Source of the DNA: an uncultured Planctomycetota bacterium
Lineage (GTDB): Bacteria; Planctomycetota; Phycisphaerae; Sedimentisphaerales; Anaerobacaceae
Assembly: GCA_903927855.1 (NCBI GenBank)
Contig: CAIYOL010000215.1
Location: forward strand, 1-7,410
Length of the DNA: 7,410 nucleotides
Direction: 5' to 3'
Under the pieces are notes generated by a model. It was not told the origin of the DNA. It was given only the letters and a program-made list of their open reading frames with translations, and searched no databases. A program made the position numbers and the translations under genes. Shown piece by piece: positions 1 through 4,891 of the stretch. Position 1 is the first letter of the stretch. Each line of letters opens with the position of its first letter.

Positions 1-480
1 ATACCTTTTCATTTCCTTCAACATCAAAGCAGTACGTTTTTGAGGTGGGACATCTTCGGCTTTTAGGTCTCTGATGCTTGCCTCGTTGACGCCGATACGG
101 ATAGCGGTTTTGTGCATTTTGGCGGCGTCTATTATTCGGAGGATACTTTGGCGGTTTTTTATATTGCCCGGGTTCAGCCGTATTTTGGCGGCTCCGGCTT
201 CTATTGCTTCAATGGCTCGCTCTGCGCTGAAGTGGATGTCGGCAATGAGGGGTACAGAAACTTTTTGGACGATTTTTGCGAAAGCGGCAGTATCGGCGCG
301 TGTAGGGACGGCGATTCTGACCAGACGGCAGCCGGCCTGAACGAGCTGATTTACCTGTTTTATACAGCGGGCGATATCGACAGTGGGAACCTTTGTCATC
401 GATTGAATGACAATCGGCGCAGAGGACCCGAGTGCAACTTGGCCGACCCTGACGGTGTTCGTTTTTCTTCTTTTAATCAT
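1..480 (-). CDS. ispG: 4-hydroxy-3-methylbut-2-en-1-yl diphosphate synthase (IspG/GcpE), N-terminal part
   Basis: IspG is the cytosolic [4Fe-4S] enzyme that reductively converts MEcPP to HMBPP in the non-mevalonate isoprenoid pathway. The 160 visible codons are the N-terminal TIM-barrel part. Family-typical stretches are RRKTNTVRVGQVALG (residues 4-18), PIVIQSMT (22-29), the AGCRLVRIAVP strand (49-59), PLIADIHF (77-84), KIRLNPGNI (99-107) and IRIGVNEAS (127-135). The Fe-S cysteines and C-terminal domain lie beyond the left window edge, so the gene is cut by the window and not necessarily broken. The ATG at 480 is the only plausible start, because the next in-frame Met (residue 28) is inside the conserved QSMT motif. 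No Shine-Dalgarno is visible upstream, and a promoter lies almost directly against the ATG. The gene is divergent from the hydrolase at 606. The family call is secure. Confidence 0.93.
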   Translation of the reverse strand, partial: MIKRRKTNTVRVGQVALGSSAPIVIQSMTKVPTVDIARCIKQVNQLVQAGCRLVRIAVPTRADTAAFAKIVQKVSVPLIADIHFSAERAIEAIEAGAAKIRLNPGNIKNRQSILRIIDAAKMHKTAIRIGVNEASIRDLKAEDVPPQKRTALMLKEMKRY

Positions 481-487
481 TGTTAAA

Positions 488-516
488 ATTGTAGCTTGTT
501 TTAGACTGTCGGGCAA
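488..516 (-). promoter_or_regulatory. Sigma70-type promoter of ispG, possibly giving a leaderless mRNA
   Basis: Read on the minus strand, TTGCCC (511-516, 4/6 match to TTGACA) is followed by a 17-nt spacer and TACAAT (488-493, 5/6 match to TATAAT). Only seven nucleotides (TTTAACA) separate the -10 box from the ispG ATG at 480, so the expected transcription start falls on or beside the ATG. The absence of any AGG, GGA or GAG just upstream of the ATG agrees with leaderless translation. The promoter is read from consensus only. Confidence 0.5.
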
Positions 517-524
517 ATTAAAAT
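496..524 (+). promoter_or_regulatory. Weak candidate promoter for the alpha/beta hydrolase gene
   Basis: On the plus strand, TTGTTT (496-501, 3/6) and TAAAAT (519-524, 5/6) are 17 nt apart and would drive the gene at 606 with a leader of about 75 nt. The site overlaps the proposed ispG promoter on the other strand, so the two would compete for RNA polymerase. The -35 match is poor and this AT-rich spacer could give such a hit by chance. Confidence 0.2.
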
Positions 525-605
525 AAGAATAGGTGTAAAGTTGATGCTGGGCCAGCCAAGTTTTAGCTGTAAAAAGTAAGCGTCAATGCGAGGATGAAAA
601 GGTAA

Positions 606-1454
606 ATGCTGATACTCGTTGAGATTTTTGCGGTGTTGTTTATTGCCTATTGGAGTTTGGGGCTGGTGCTCTATTTTATGCAGCCGGTGTTTTTATACAG
701 TCCTGTGCAGGAAGTTCCTTATACGCCGGAAGAGCTGGGGCTGGACTTTGAGAAAGTGATTTTCAAAAGCGGCGATGGGCTGATGCTGAGCGGCTGGTAT
801 ATCCCTGCCAAAGACTCGGAGCTGACGGTTCTGTTCTGTCACGGCAACGGCGGCAATATGACGCACTGTCTGGATACTATAAATATCCTTTATAATATGG
901 GATTGGATTGCTTTATTTTTGATTATCGCGGCTACGGCAACAGCGAGGGCAAACCCGGCGAAGAGGGGACGTATCTGGATGCCATGGCCGCATACAGATG
1001 GCTAACCGAGGGAAAAAAGATATCACCGGATAATATTATTGTCTTCGGCAGGTCCCTGGGGGGAAGTATCGCGACGCAACTGGCAAGTAAGGCCAAGGCG
1101 GGGGCCTTGATTGTTGAAAGCGCTTTTACATCATACGTTGACATCGGCAGGACATTTTACCCTTATATGCCGGTGCGATGGTTTGCGCGATTCAGCTACA
1201 GGACTATAGATTATATAAAAAAAGTTCATTGTCCTGTGATGATAATTCACAGCCGAAACGATGAGACTATACCGTTCGAATTTGGTTTGGAGCTGTATGA
1301 AGCGGCGAATGAGCCGAAAGAGTTCGTCGAGATTTTCGGCAGTCATAACGACGGTTTTTTGGTTTCCAGCGAGGTTTACAAAAATGCCTGGGTAACGTGG
1401 CTGAAATCCTTGAAGAAGTATAAAAGCCACGTCAGCCATACACGCGTTTCTTAG
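606..1454 (+). CDS. Membrane-anchored alpha/beta hydrolase (BEM46/ABHD12/13-like serine hydrolase)
   Basis: This is a 282-residue serine hydrolase of the alpha/beta fold. Residues 3-25 form one hydrophobic segment with no signal-peptidase site, so it is probably an N-terminal membrane anchor. The oxyanion motif HGNGGN (79-84) and the DYRGYGNSEG stretch (106-115) precede the nucleophile elbow GRSLGG with Ser150. Asp219 in SRNDE and His247 in GSHND complete the triad. This order and spacing match the BEM46/YfhR/ABHD13 group, whose substrates are mostly unknown; lipid or acyl-ester hydrolysis is only an inference. The ATG at 606 has AAGG a few bases upstream and GAGG at 590-593. A three-codon ORF (ATG AAA AGG TAA, 594-605) ends right against the start. 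It is divergent from ispG and converges on gph 30 bp downstream, with no clear terminator between. The fold is certain but the substrate is not. Confidence 0.88.
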   Translation: MLILVEIFAVLFIAYWSLGLVLYFMQPVFLYSPVQEVPYTPEELGLDFEKVIFKSGDGLMLSGWYIPAKDSELTVLFCHGNGGNMTHCLDTINILYNMGLDCFIFDYRGYGNSEGKPGEEGTYLDAMAAYRWLTEGKKISPDNIIVFGRSLGGSIATQLASKAKAGALIVESAFTSYVDIGRTFYPYMPVRWFARFSYRTIDYIKKVHCPVMIIHSRNDETIPFEFGLELYEAANEPKEFVEIFGSHNDGFLVSSEVYKNAWVTWLKSLKKYKSHVSHTRVS

Positions 1455-1484
1455 CAATAATTTGATGGATGGGGGGCAAGTCTT

Positions 1485-2144
1485 CTAGTTATCATTGAAA
1501 AACTTCAGCACATCTTGCGGATTTTCTATGAGAGTTTTTGCTCCGTTTGCGAGCAGTTCGTCAGCAGTACGAAATCCCCAAAGAGCACCTGTTGCATACA
1601 TGCCGGCGGAGTTAGCGGTCAGCATATCAATGTCTGAGTCGCCGAGATATAAAAACCGGCAGGGAGGTATCTGAAGTTCACGAGCGATATCGAGCGCAGC
1701 AACAGGGTCAGGTTTTTTGGGCATAGATGGTTTAGCGCCGCGGATGATACGGAAAAACCAGTCGGACAGCAGCTTTTCGACCATGATTCGTGTGAAGTTA
1801 TCCGGTTTGTTGGACAGGACGACCATTGGTATTTTGCGCCTCTGCAGAACGGAGAGCAGCTCAGGGATACCCTGGTAGGGTTTTGTATTGTCGGCCCAGT
1901 GTTTGCTGTATTCGTCCTGCAAAGCGGCAAGAGATTTATTTACAGTTCCATCATCGAGATGGTCTTTCGGCAAGGCGCACCTGACGAGGTAATCCACGCC
2001 CTCGCCTATGAAGTAGCGGTAGGAATCGGTCGGATGGGTTGGAAAGCCGAACCTGGTCAGAACTGCATTCATCGAGTTCGCAAGGTCGGCAAGCGTGTCG
2101 AGCAACGTGCCATCAAGGTCAAATAAAATTGCCTGAAACTTTAT
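1485..2144 (-). CDS. gph: HAD-superfamily phosphoglycolate phosphatase-like hydrolase with a non-canonical AUA start
   Basis: This cytosolic HAD phosphatase most resembles Gph, which hydrolyses 2-phosphoglycolate to glycolate. From the proposed start it has 219 residues, normal for the family. Motif I is DLDGT (nucleophile Asp9, acid Asp11), motif II is LSNK with Ser111, motif III is the KKPDP lysine (143-144) and motif IV is GDSDID (168-173). A helical cap lies between motifs I and II. The frame is closed by TGA at 2151-2153. Between that stop and DLDGT there is no ATG, GTG or TTG. The first conventional start is a TTG at 2105, which would remove both catalytic aspartates. ATA at 2142-2144 lies 5 nt after a seven-base anti-SD match and gives the typical opening M-K-F-Q-A-I-L-F-D. 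It sits 50 nt behind lexA. Another HAD phosphatase specificity (for example PpaX-like) is possible. An assembly error changing ATG to ATA cannot be excluded. Confidence 0.82.
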   Translation of the reverse strand: MKFQAILFDLDGTLLDTLADLANSMNAVLTRFGFPTHPTDSYRYFIGEGVDYLVRCALPKDHLDDGTVNKSLAALQDEYSKHWADNTKPYQGIPELLSVLQRRKIPMVVLSNKPDNFTRIMVEKLLSDWFFRIIRGAKPSMPKKPDPVAALDIARELQIPPCRFLYLGDSDIDMLTANSAGMYATGALWGFRTADELLANGAKTLIENPQDVLKFFNDN

Positions 2145-2149
2145 TTTGT

Positions 2150-2159
2150 ATCACCTTCT
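2150..2159 (-). promoter_or_regulatory. Ribosome binding site that fixes the AUA start of gph
   Basis: The minus strand reads AGAAGGTGAT, of which AGGTGAT pairs perfectly with seven bases of the usual 16S rRNA tail (AUCACCU). It ends 5 nt before ATA at 2144, or 9 nt counted from AGG, which is normal spacing. It is 44 nt from the alternative TTG at 2105, too far to serve it. This is the main sequence evidence for the upstream start. Confidence 0.6.
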
Positions 2160-2194
2160 ATCAGGTTGTTGATTTTATTATTCGCCGTGCCGTA

Positions 2195-2854
2195 TTAAAG
2201 TCTTCTCAGCAGACCTATGACTACGGCCTCGATTCGGCAGTTGTCTGAGTAAATCGGCTCGTAAGCATTATTGGAGGGCTGGAGACGGACGGCAGATTTT
2301 TCCTTGTAGAATCTCTTCAACGTCGCATTTTCGTCGTCCACAATTGCAACAACCAGCTGGCCGTTATCGGCGGTGCTGCGTTTGCGGCAGATTACAAAGT
2401 CGCCATTTACTATTCCATCGCCGGTCATACTGTCACCTTTTACCTCAAGGGCGAATATGTCGTCACTATTTCCGAAACAAGAATTAAGGGAGAGCGATTC
2501 AAGATTTTCAACGGCTTCTATGGGGACACCGGCGGCGACTTTGCCGGCAAGGGGTATGCTCGTTGACGACTGGCTGCGGGAGTTCGCGGTGTCACTATCG
2601 AGGCAGTCAAGCAGTTTTTGCGCTTTTGAAGTCAGATTCAAAGAGCGAGCCGCGGCTGGCGAAGGTGATAGCAGGTCTTTTTTTCGCAGCTCTGCGATAT
2701 GCTCGAATGTTGTGCTTCGGCTTATTGTGAGCTGCGAGGCCAATTCTGCAATCGTCGGGGAATAACAACGGCCTGCCTGAAAAACGCGAATCGCTTTTAA
2801 TAGCTGCAGTTGGCGAGGAGTAAGCCGGCTTTCCGGCGCTGGTTTCAACGGCAT
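2195..2854 (-). CDS. lexA: LexA repressor, SOS-response regulator
   Basis: LexA is the cytosolic dimeric repressor of DNA-damage genes. RecA filaments trigger its self-cleavage. The 219-residue protein has the normal two-domain plan. A winged helix-turn-helix runs from LTPRQLQLL (11-19) through YSPTIAELAS (31-40) and the recognition segment SRSTTFEHIAELRKKDLL (45-62). A polar linker (about 85-99) follows, then the cleavage site Ala103-Gly104 in PLAGKVAAG. The S24 catalytic domain has nucleophile Ser142 in KGDSM and the general-base Lys180 in ATLKRF. All residues needed for autoproteolysis are present. The ATG at 2854 has TAAGGAG 10 nt upstream. gph follows after 50 nt, so the two are likely co-transcribed. 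A candidate LexA operator lies about 270 bp upstream, which would allow autoregulation from a distal promoter. No GAAC-N4-GTTC-like site was seen in the 100 bp next to the start. Confidence in the family is high. Confidence 0.94.
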   Translation of the reverse strand: MPLKPAPESRLTPRQLQLLKAIRVFQAGRCYSPTIAELASQLTISRSTTFEHIAELRKKDLLSPSPAAARSLNLTSKAQKLLDCLDSDTANSRSQSSTSIPLAGKVAAGVPIEAVENLESLSLNSCFGNSDDIFALEVKGDSMTGDGIVNGDFVICRKRSTADNGQLVVAIVDDENATLKRFYKEKSAVRLQPSNNAYEPIYSDNCRIEAVVIGLLRRL

Positions 2855-3035
2855 ATTCTAAATTCTCCTTAGAAGTTGAGCCAATTAGTGTAGTTATAAT
2901 TTCGTTTAGGCGGCCGAGTAATTTAGCCGGCTGTTTATTTGAGGGCTGGGGTTGCGACGGCCAAACAGAGATGAAATCGCCGCCAGGTCCGAATCTGCAT
3001 ACAGGCTCAAATTGTTTGTTTGGATGGCTATTCAT
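2607..3035 (-). CDS. Doubtful 142-codon ORF overlapping the 5' part of lexA in another frame
   Basis: An ATG at 3035 opens a frame of 142 codons. The first 60 lie upstream of lexA and the rest run inside lexA in a different reading frame. I recognise no family. The upstream part contains a hydrophilic start, a Pro/Gln-rich stretch (about residues 27-37) and one possible amphipathic helix (KLLGRLNEIITTLI, about 38-51). The part inside lexA is low-complexity and basic, as expected of an out-of-frame shadow. There is no Shine-Dalgarno before the ATG, and the lexA ribosome binding site lies within the frame. A short real leader gene upstream of lexA is possible but not supported beyond openness of the frame. 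I would not annotate it without conservation. Confidence 0.15.
   Translation of the reverse strand: MNSHPNKQFEPVCRFGPGGDFISVWPSQPQPSNKQPAKLLGRLNEIITTLIGSTSKENLEYAVETSAGKPAYSSPTAAIKSDSRFSGRPLLFPDDCRIGLAAHNKPKHNIRAYRRAAKKRPAITFASRGSLFESDFKSAKTA
2865..2871 (-). promoter_or_regulatory. Ribosome binding site of lexA
   Basis: TAAGGAG on the minus strand is a seven-base match to the anti-Shine-Dalgarno sequence. It lies 10 nt before the lexA ATG at 2854, slightly long but acceptable. It supports the start giving the 219-residue LexA and argues that the overlapping frame read through it is not the expressed one. Confidence 0.6.
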
Positions 3036-3124
3036 TTTAAGGACTCACGACACAGGGCCAAAAATTTTACTCTTATGGTAAATACTTCTATCGGTAATGT
3101 GAGGTCAAAAACCCTAACAAAAAC

Positions 3125-3138
3125 CGAACAAAAGTTGG
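3125..3138. promoter_or_regulatory. Candidate LexA operator upstream of lexA
   Basis: CGAACAAAAGTTGG resembles the Gram-positive-type SOS box CGAAC-N4-GTTCG: the left half is exact and the right half has one mismatch (GTTGG). It lies about 270 bp upstream of the lexA ATG and just upstream of a TTGACC that could be a -35 element on the minus strand. LexA commonly represses its own gene, which makes the site plausible, but LexA motifs differ widely among phyla. One near-match in an AT-rich spacer is weak evidence. Confidence 0.3.
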
Positions 3139-3234
3139 CGGTTTGAAAAAATTCTTCGGCTCCTGGGTTCAATATCTGATAGCGGTAATAATATGGGACT
3201 GTTGGCGGCTCCGGACAAGATGAATCAGGGAAGA

Positions 3235-3263
3235 CGAACGCTATTTTTGCAGGAAGGCGTTCG
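3235..3263 (-). terminator. Hairpin over the nnrD stop codon, weak terminator candidate
   Basis: CGAACGC (3235-3241) and GCGTTCG (3257-3263) form a perfect 7-bp inverted repeat around a 15-nt loop that contains most of the last nnrD codons and its stop. In the nnrD transcript it would fold at the very end of the gene. The RNA after the stem is UCUUCCC, not a U-tract, so it does not meet the usual intrinsic-terminator pattern. It could instead stabilise a processed 3' end or be chance. Confidence 0.25.
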
Positions 3264-4098
3264 GCAGGGAGTCGATTATGTCGGTGGCTATTAAGCTGAC
3301 TTGACCGAGCTTTTCAGCGGCGATGTCGCCGGCTAAGCCGTGGATGTAAACGCCGAGGACGGCAGCGTCGAAATTGCTCAGGCCCTGGCCCAGAAGCGCG
3401 GTTATGACACCAGTAAGACAATCGCCTGAGCCGGCGGTTGCCATGCCGGGATTGCCGGTTTTATTGATATAAACTTTTTGGCCATCGGTAACGACCGTTC
3501 CTGCACCTTTTAAGACTACGATGGTTTTGGTGCTCTTGGCGAATTTGCCTGCCTGGTCGCTGCGGTCGGGGGGCAGTTGTTCTCTGAACAATCCCGACCA
3601 TAATCTTTTCATCTCTCCCGGATGGGGTGTGAGAATCAAATTTGCTTTTAGTTTGTCGGGCCAGTCTTTTATTGCGCTTAAGTTGTTCAGGCCATCAGCA
3701 TCGATGACCATACGCAAATTTTCCTGCTGGAGGAGTGCTTCGAGAATCGACTGGATGCCGCTGCTTGTGCCGATGCCGGGGCCGAAAGCGAGACAATCGT
3801 TTTCGTTTGCCGCATCGAGAATGGTATTGATTGTCTTTGCGGATATTTTGCCTGCGCTATCTTCAGCAAGCGATATAGTAGTGTATGATGGCTCTATCGA
3901 GGCGACGATTGGTAAAACGTTTTCGGGGACAGCAACTCTGACAAGTCCTGCGCCGGCTCGCAGTGCGGCCCGTCCAGCAAGGGCAGGGGCGCCGCTCATA
4001 CCGATACAGCCACCTATAATGCAGACCCTGCCGAAATCGCCTTTGTGAGCATTGGGTTTTCTTGGTTTTAGTTTCGGGATGTCTTTTACTGTTTTCAT
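3241..4098 (-). CDS. nnrD: ADP/ATP-dependent (S)-NAD(P)H-hydrate dehydratase
   Basis: NnrD uses a nucleoside phosphate to dehydrate NADHX and NADPHX, the damaged hydrated forms of NAD(P)H, back to the coenzymes. It is a ribokinase-like metabolite-repair enzyme of the cytosol. The 285-residue protein carries HKGDFGRV (18-25), GPGIG (106-110), DADGLN (133-138), LTPHPGEM (157-164), the signature NPGMATAGSGDCLTG (216-230) with probable catalytic Asp226, HGLAGD (253-258) and the C-terminal ATDIIDSLP (271-279). The partner epimerase domain NnrE, often fused at the N-terminus, is absent here, so the S-form-specific dehydratase stands alone and NnrE should be encoded elsewhere. The ATG at 4098 is preceded by GAGAG and lies 14 nt after the larB stop, indicating co-transcription with larB and tsaD. 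A small hairpin covers its stop. The identification is firm. Whether ADP or ATP is used cannot be told from sequence. Confidence 0.93.
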   Translation of the reverse strand: MKTVKDIPKLKPRKPNAHKGDFGRVCIIGGCIGMSGAPALAGRAALRAGAGLVRVAVPENVLPIVASIEPSYTTISLAEDSAGKISAKTINTILDAANENDCLAFGPGIGTSSGIQSILEALLQQENLRMVIDADGLNNLSAIKDWPDKLKANLILTPHPGEMKRLWSGLFREQLPPDRSDQAGKFAKSTKTIVVLKGAGTVVTDGQKVYINKTGNPGMATAGSGDCLTGVITALLGQGLSNFDAAVLGVYIHGLAGDIAAEKLGQVSLIATDIIDSLPNAFLQK

Positions 4099-4112
4099 TT
4101 TTCTCTCGGTTT

Positions 4113-4877
4113 CTACTTTTGTTCGATTCTTTTATTTATAAGCGTTGCGGCTACGCCTGCGGAGAAGCCGTTGTCGATATTGACGACGGTGACGCCTGCG
4201 GCACAGCTATTGAGCATAGTCAGAAGGGCGGCGATGCCGCCGAAGCTTGCGCCTGTGCCGATGCTGGTGGGGACGGCAATTACGGGACAGCTTACAAGGC
4301 CTCCTACGACGCTGGCCAAAGCTCCTTCCATTCCTGCTATGACGATGATGACGTTGGCCTTTTGGAGCTTCGGCAGATGACCGAGCAATCTATGCAGGCC
4401 TGCCACGCCGACGTCGCAAATCAGTTCTGTGCGCTGGCCCATAATTTCGGCGGTAACTTTCGCTTCTGCTGCGACGGGCAAATCGGCGGTGCCGGCGGTG
4501 ACTATCGGGATAACGGATTTCGAAGGTTTGATTTTTTTCTGCTCAAGGACAATTGCCTTGGCTGATTTTTCGTATCTGACCTTCGGGAATTTTTTTGTTT
4601 TGACCAAAGTTTTATAGACGGCCTCCTCGGCGCGCGTTGCGAGGATGTTATTGCCTTTTTCAGCGAGGGTTGAGAAGATTTTGATTATCTGTTCAGTGGT
4701 TTTGCCGGGGCAGTAAATGACTTCGGGAAAACCGCAGCGGAGCTGGCGGTGATGGTCCACGTGGGCAAAGCCCAAATCCTCGAACGGCAGGTGACGAAGC
4801 TTAGCGACTGCTTCGTCGATGCCGATTTTACGGGTTTTGACCTGCTTTAACAGTTTTTTTAATTGTTCAATCTGAAT
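4113..4877 (-). CDS. larB: LarB, pyridinium-3,5-biscarboxylic acid mononucleotide synthase, with a non-canonical AUU start
   Basis: LarB carboxylates and hydrolyses nicotinic acid adenine dinucleotide in the first step of nickel-pincer nucleotide cofactor synthesis. LarE and LarC act next, and the cofactor serves LarA-type racemases. The C-terminal half is PurE-like: VTAGTADLPVAAEA (126-139), CDVGVAGLHR (154-163), GMEGALASVVGG (182-193), VPTSIGTGASFGG (203-214), a conserved cysteine in LNSCAAG (Cys225) and VNIDNGFSAG (232-241). The N-terminal region has the family's LPFEDLGFAHVDHHR block (28-42). No ATG, GTG or TTG exists between the upstream in-frame stop (4911-4913) and a TTG at 4775, which would cut inside that block. 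ATT at 4875-4877, 7 nt after TAAGGA, gives a 254-residue protein starting M-Q-I-E-Q-L-K-K-L-L, as expected of LarB. It lies 14 nt after tsaD and 14 nt before nnrD. No larC, larE or larA is in view. A CTG at 4853 is a poorer alternative start. Confidence 0.88.
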   Translation of the reverse strand: MQIEQLKKLLKQVKTRKIGIDEAVAKLRHLPFEDLGFAHVDHHRQLRCGFPEVIYCPGKTTEQIIKIFSTLAEKGNNILATRAEEAVYKTLVKTKKFPKVRYEKSAKAIVLEQKKIKPSKSVIPIVTAGTADLPVAAEAKVTAEIMGQRTELICDVGVAGLHRLLGHLPKLQKANVIIVIAGMEGALASVVGGLVSCPVIAVPTSIGTGASFGGIAALLTMLNSCAAGVTVVNIDNGFSAGVAATLINKRIEQK

Positions 4878-4884
4878 ACTTCGT

Positions 4885-4890
4885 TCCTTA
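4885..4890 (-). promoter_or_regulatory. Ribosome binding site that fixes the AUU start of larB
   Basis: TAAGGA on the minus strand pairs with six bases of the anti-Shine-Dalgarno (UCCUUA). It lies immediately behind the tsaD stop codon and 7 nt before ATT at 4877, an ideal distance. The next Leu codon used as a rare start, CTG at 4853, is 31 nt away, and the first TTG is 109 nt away. The site therefore selects AUU. Confidence 0.6.
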
Positions 4891-4891
4891 T

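Larger units (their letters stand above)
2855..3240. other. 386-bp nnrD-lexA spacer without a secure gene
   Basis: This is the longest stretch without a confident gene. Next to lexA it contains the lexA ribosome binding site and the upstream part of a doubtful ORF (ATG at 3035). From about 3036 to 3240 both strands lack a convincing coding frame, and the DNA is AT-rich with several short A/T runs. It holds a candidate LexA operator (3125-3138), a TTGACC that could be a -35 box on the minus strand (3103-3108) but lacks a good -10 partner, and half of a hairpin at the end of nnrD. The likely role is as the promoter and leader region of lexA-gph. No tRNA-like or riboswitch-like fold was recognised by eye. 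Confidence 0.5.

Noticed and set aside
112..486. A 124-codon plus-strand frame opposite ispG
   Set aside because: The minus strand encodes a clear IspG N-terminus over the same bases, so this frame is its antisense shadow.
546..556. Palindrome GCTGG-G-CCAGC in the ispG-hydrolase spacer as a possible operator
   Set aside because: It is short, has no second copy in the window, and does not overlap either proposed promoter core. Chance is the simpler explanation.
594..605. Three-codon ORF (ATG AAA AGG TAA) abutting the hydrolase start, as a regulatory uORF
   Set aside because: Its bases double as the purine-rich ribosome binding region, so coincidence is likely and there is no attenuator structure.
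1455..1484. Bidirectional terminator between the convergent hydrolase and gph genes
   Set aside because: The 30-bp spacer has a G-run but no inverted repeat followed by a T-tract on either strand.
2952..3146. A 64-codon plus-strand frame in the nnrD-lexA spacer
   Set aside because: It starts at TTG, has no convincing ribosome binding site and no recognisable sequence features, and no plus-strand promoter is seen.
3521..4048. A 175-codon plus-strand frame opposite nnrD
   Set aside because: It is fully antisense to a well-conserved gene, with no family resemblance and no ribosome binding site.
4062..4565. A 167-codon plus-strand frame opposite larB, rich in Gly, Asp, Ala and Cys
   Set aside because: Its composition comes from the reverse complement of the PurE-like glycine/alanine-rich core of LarB, so it is not an independent gene.
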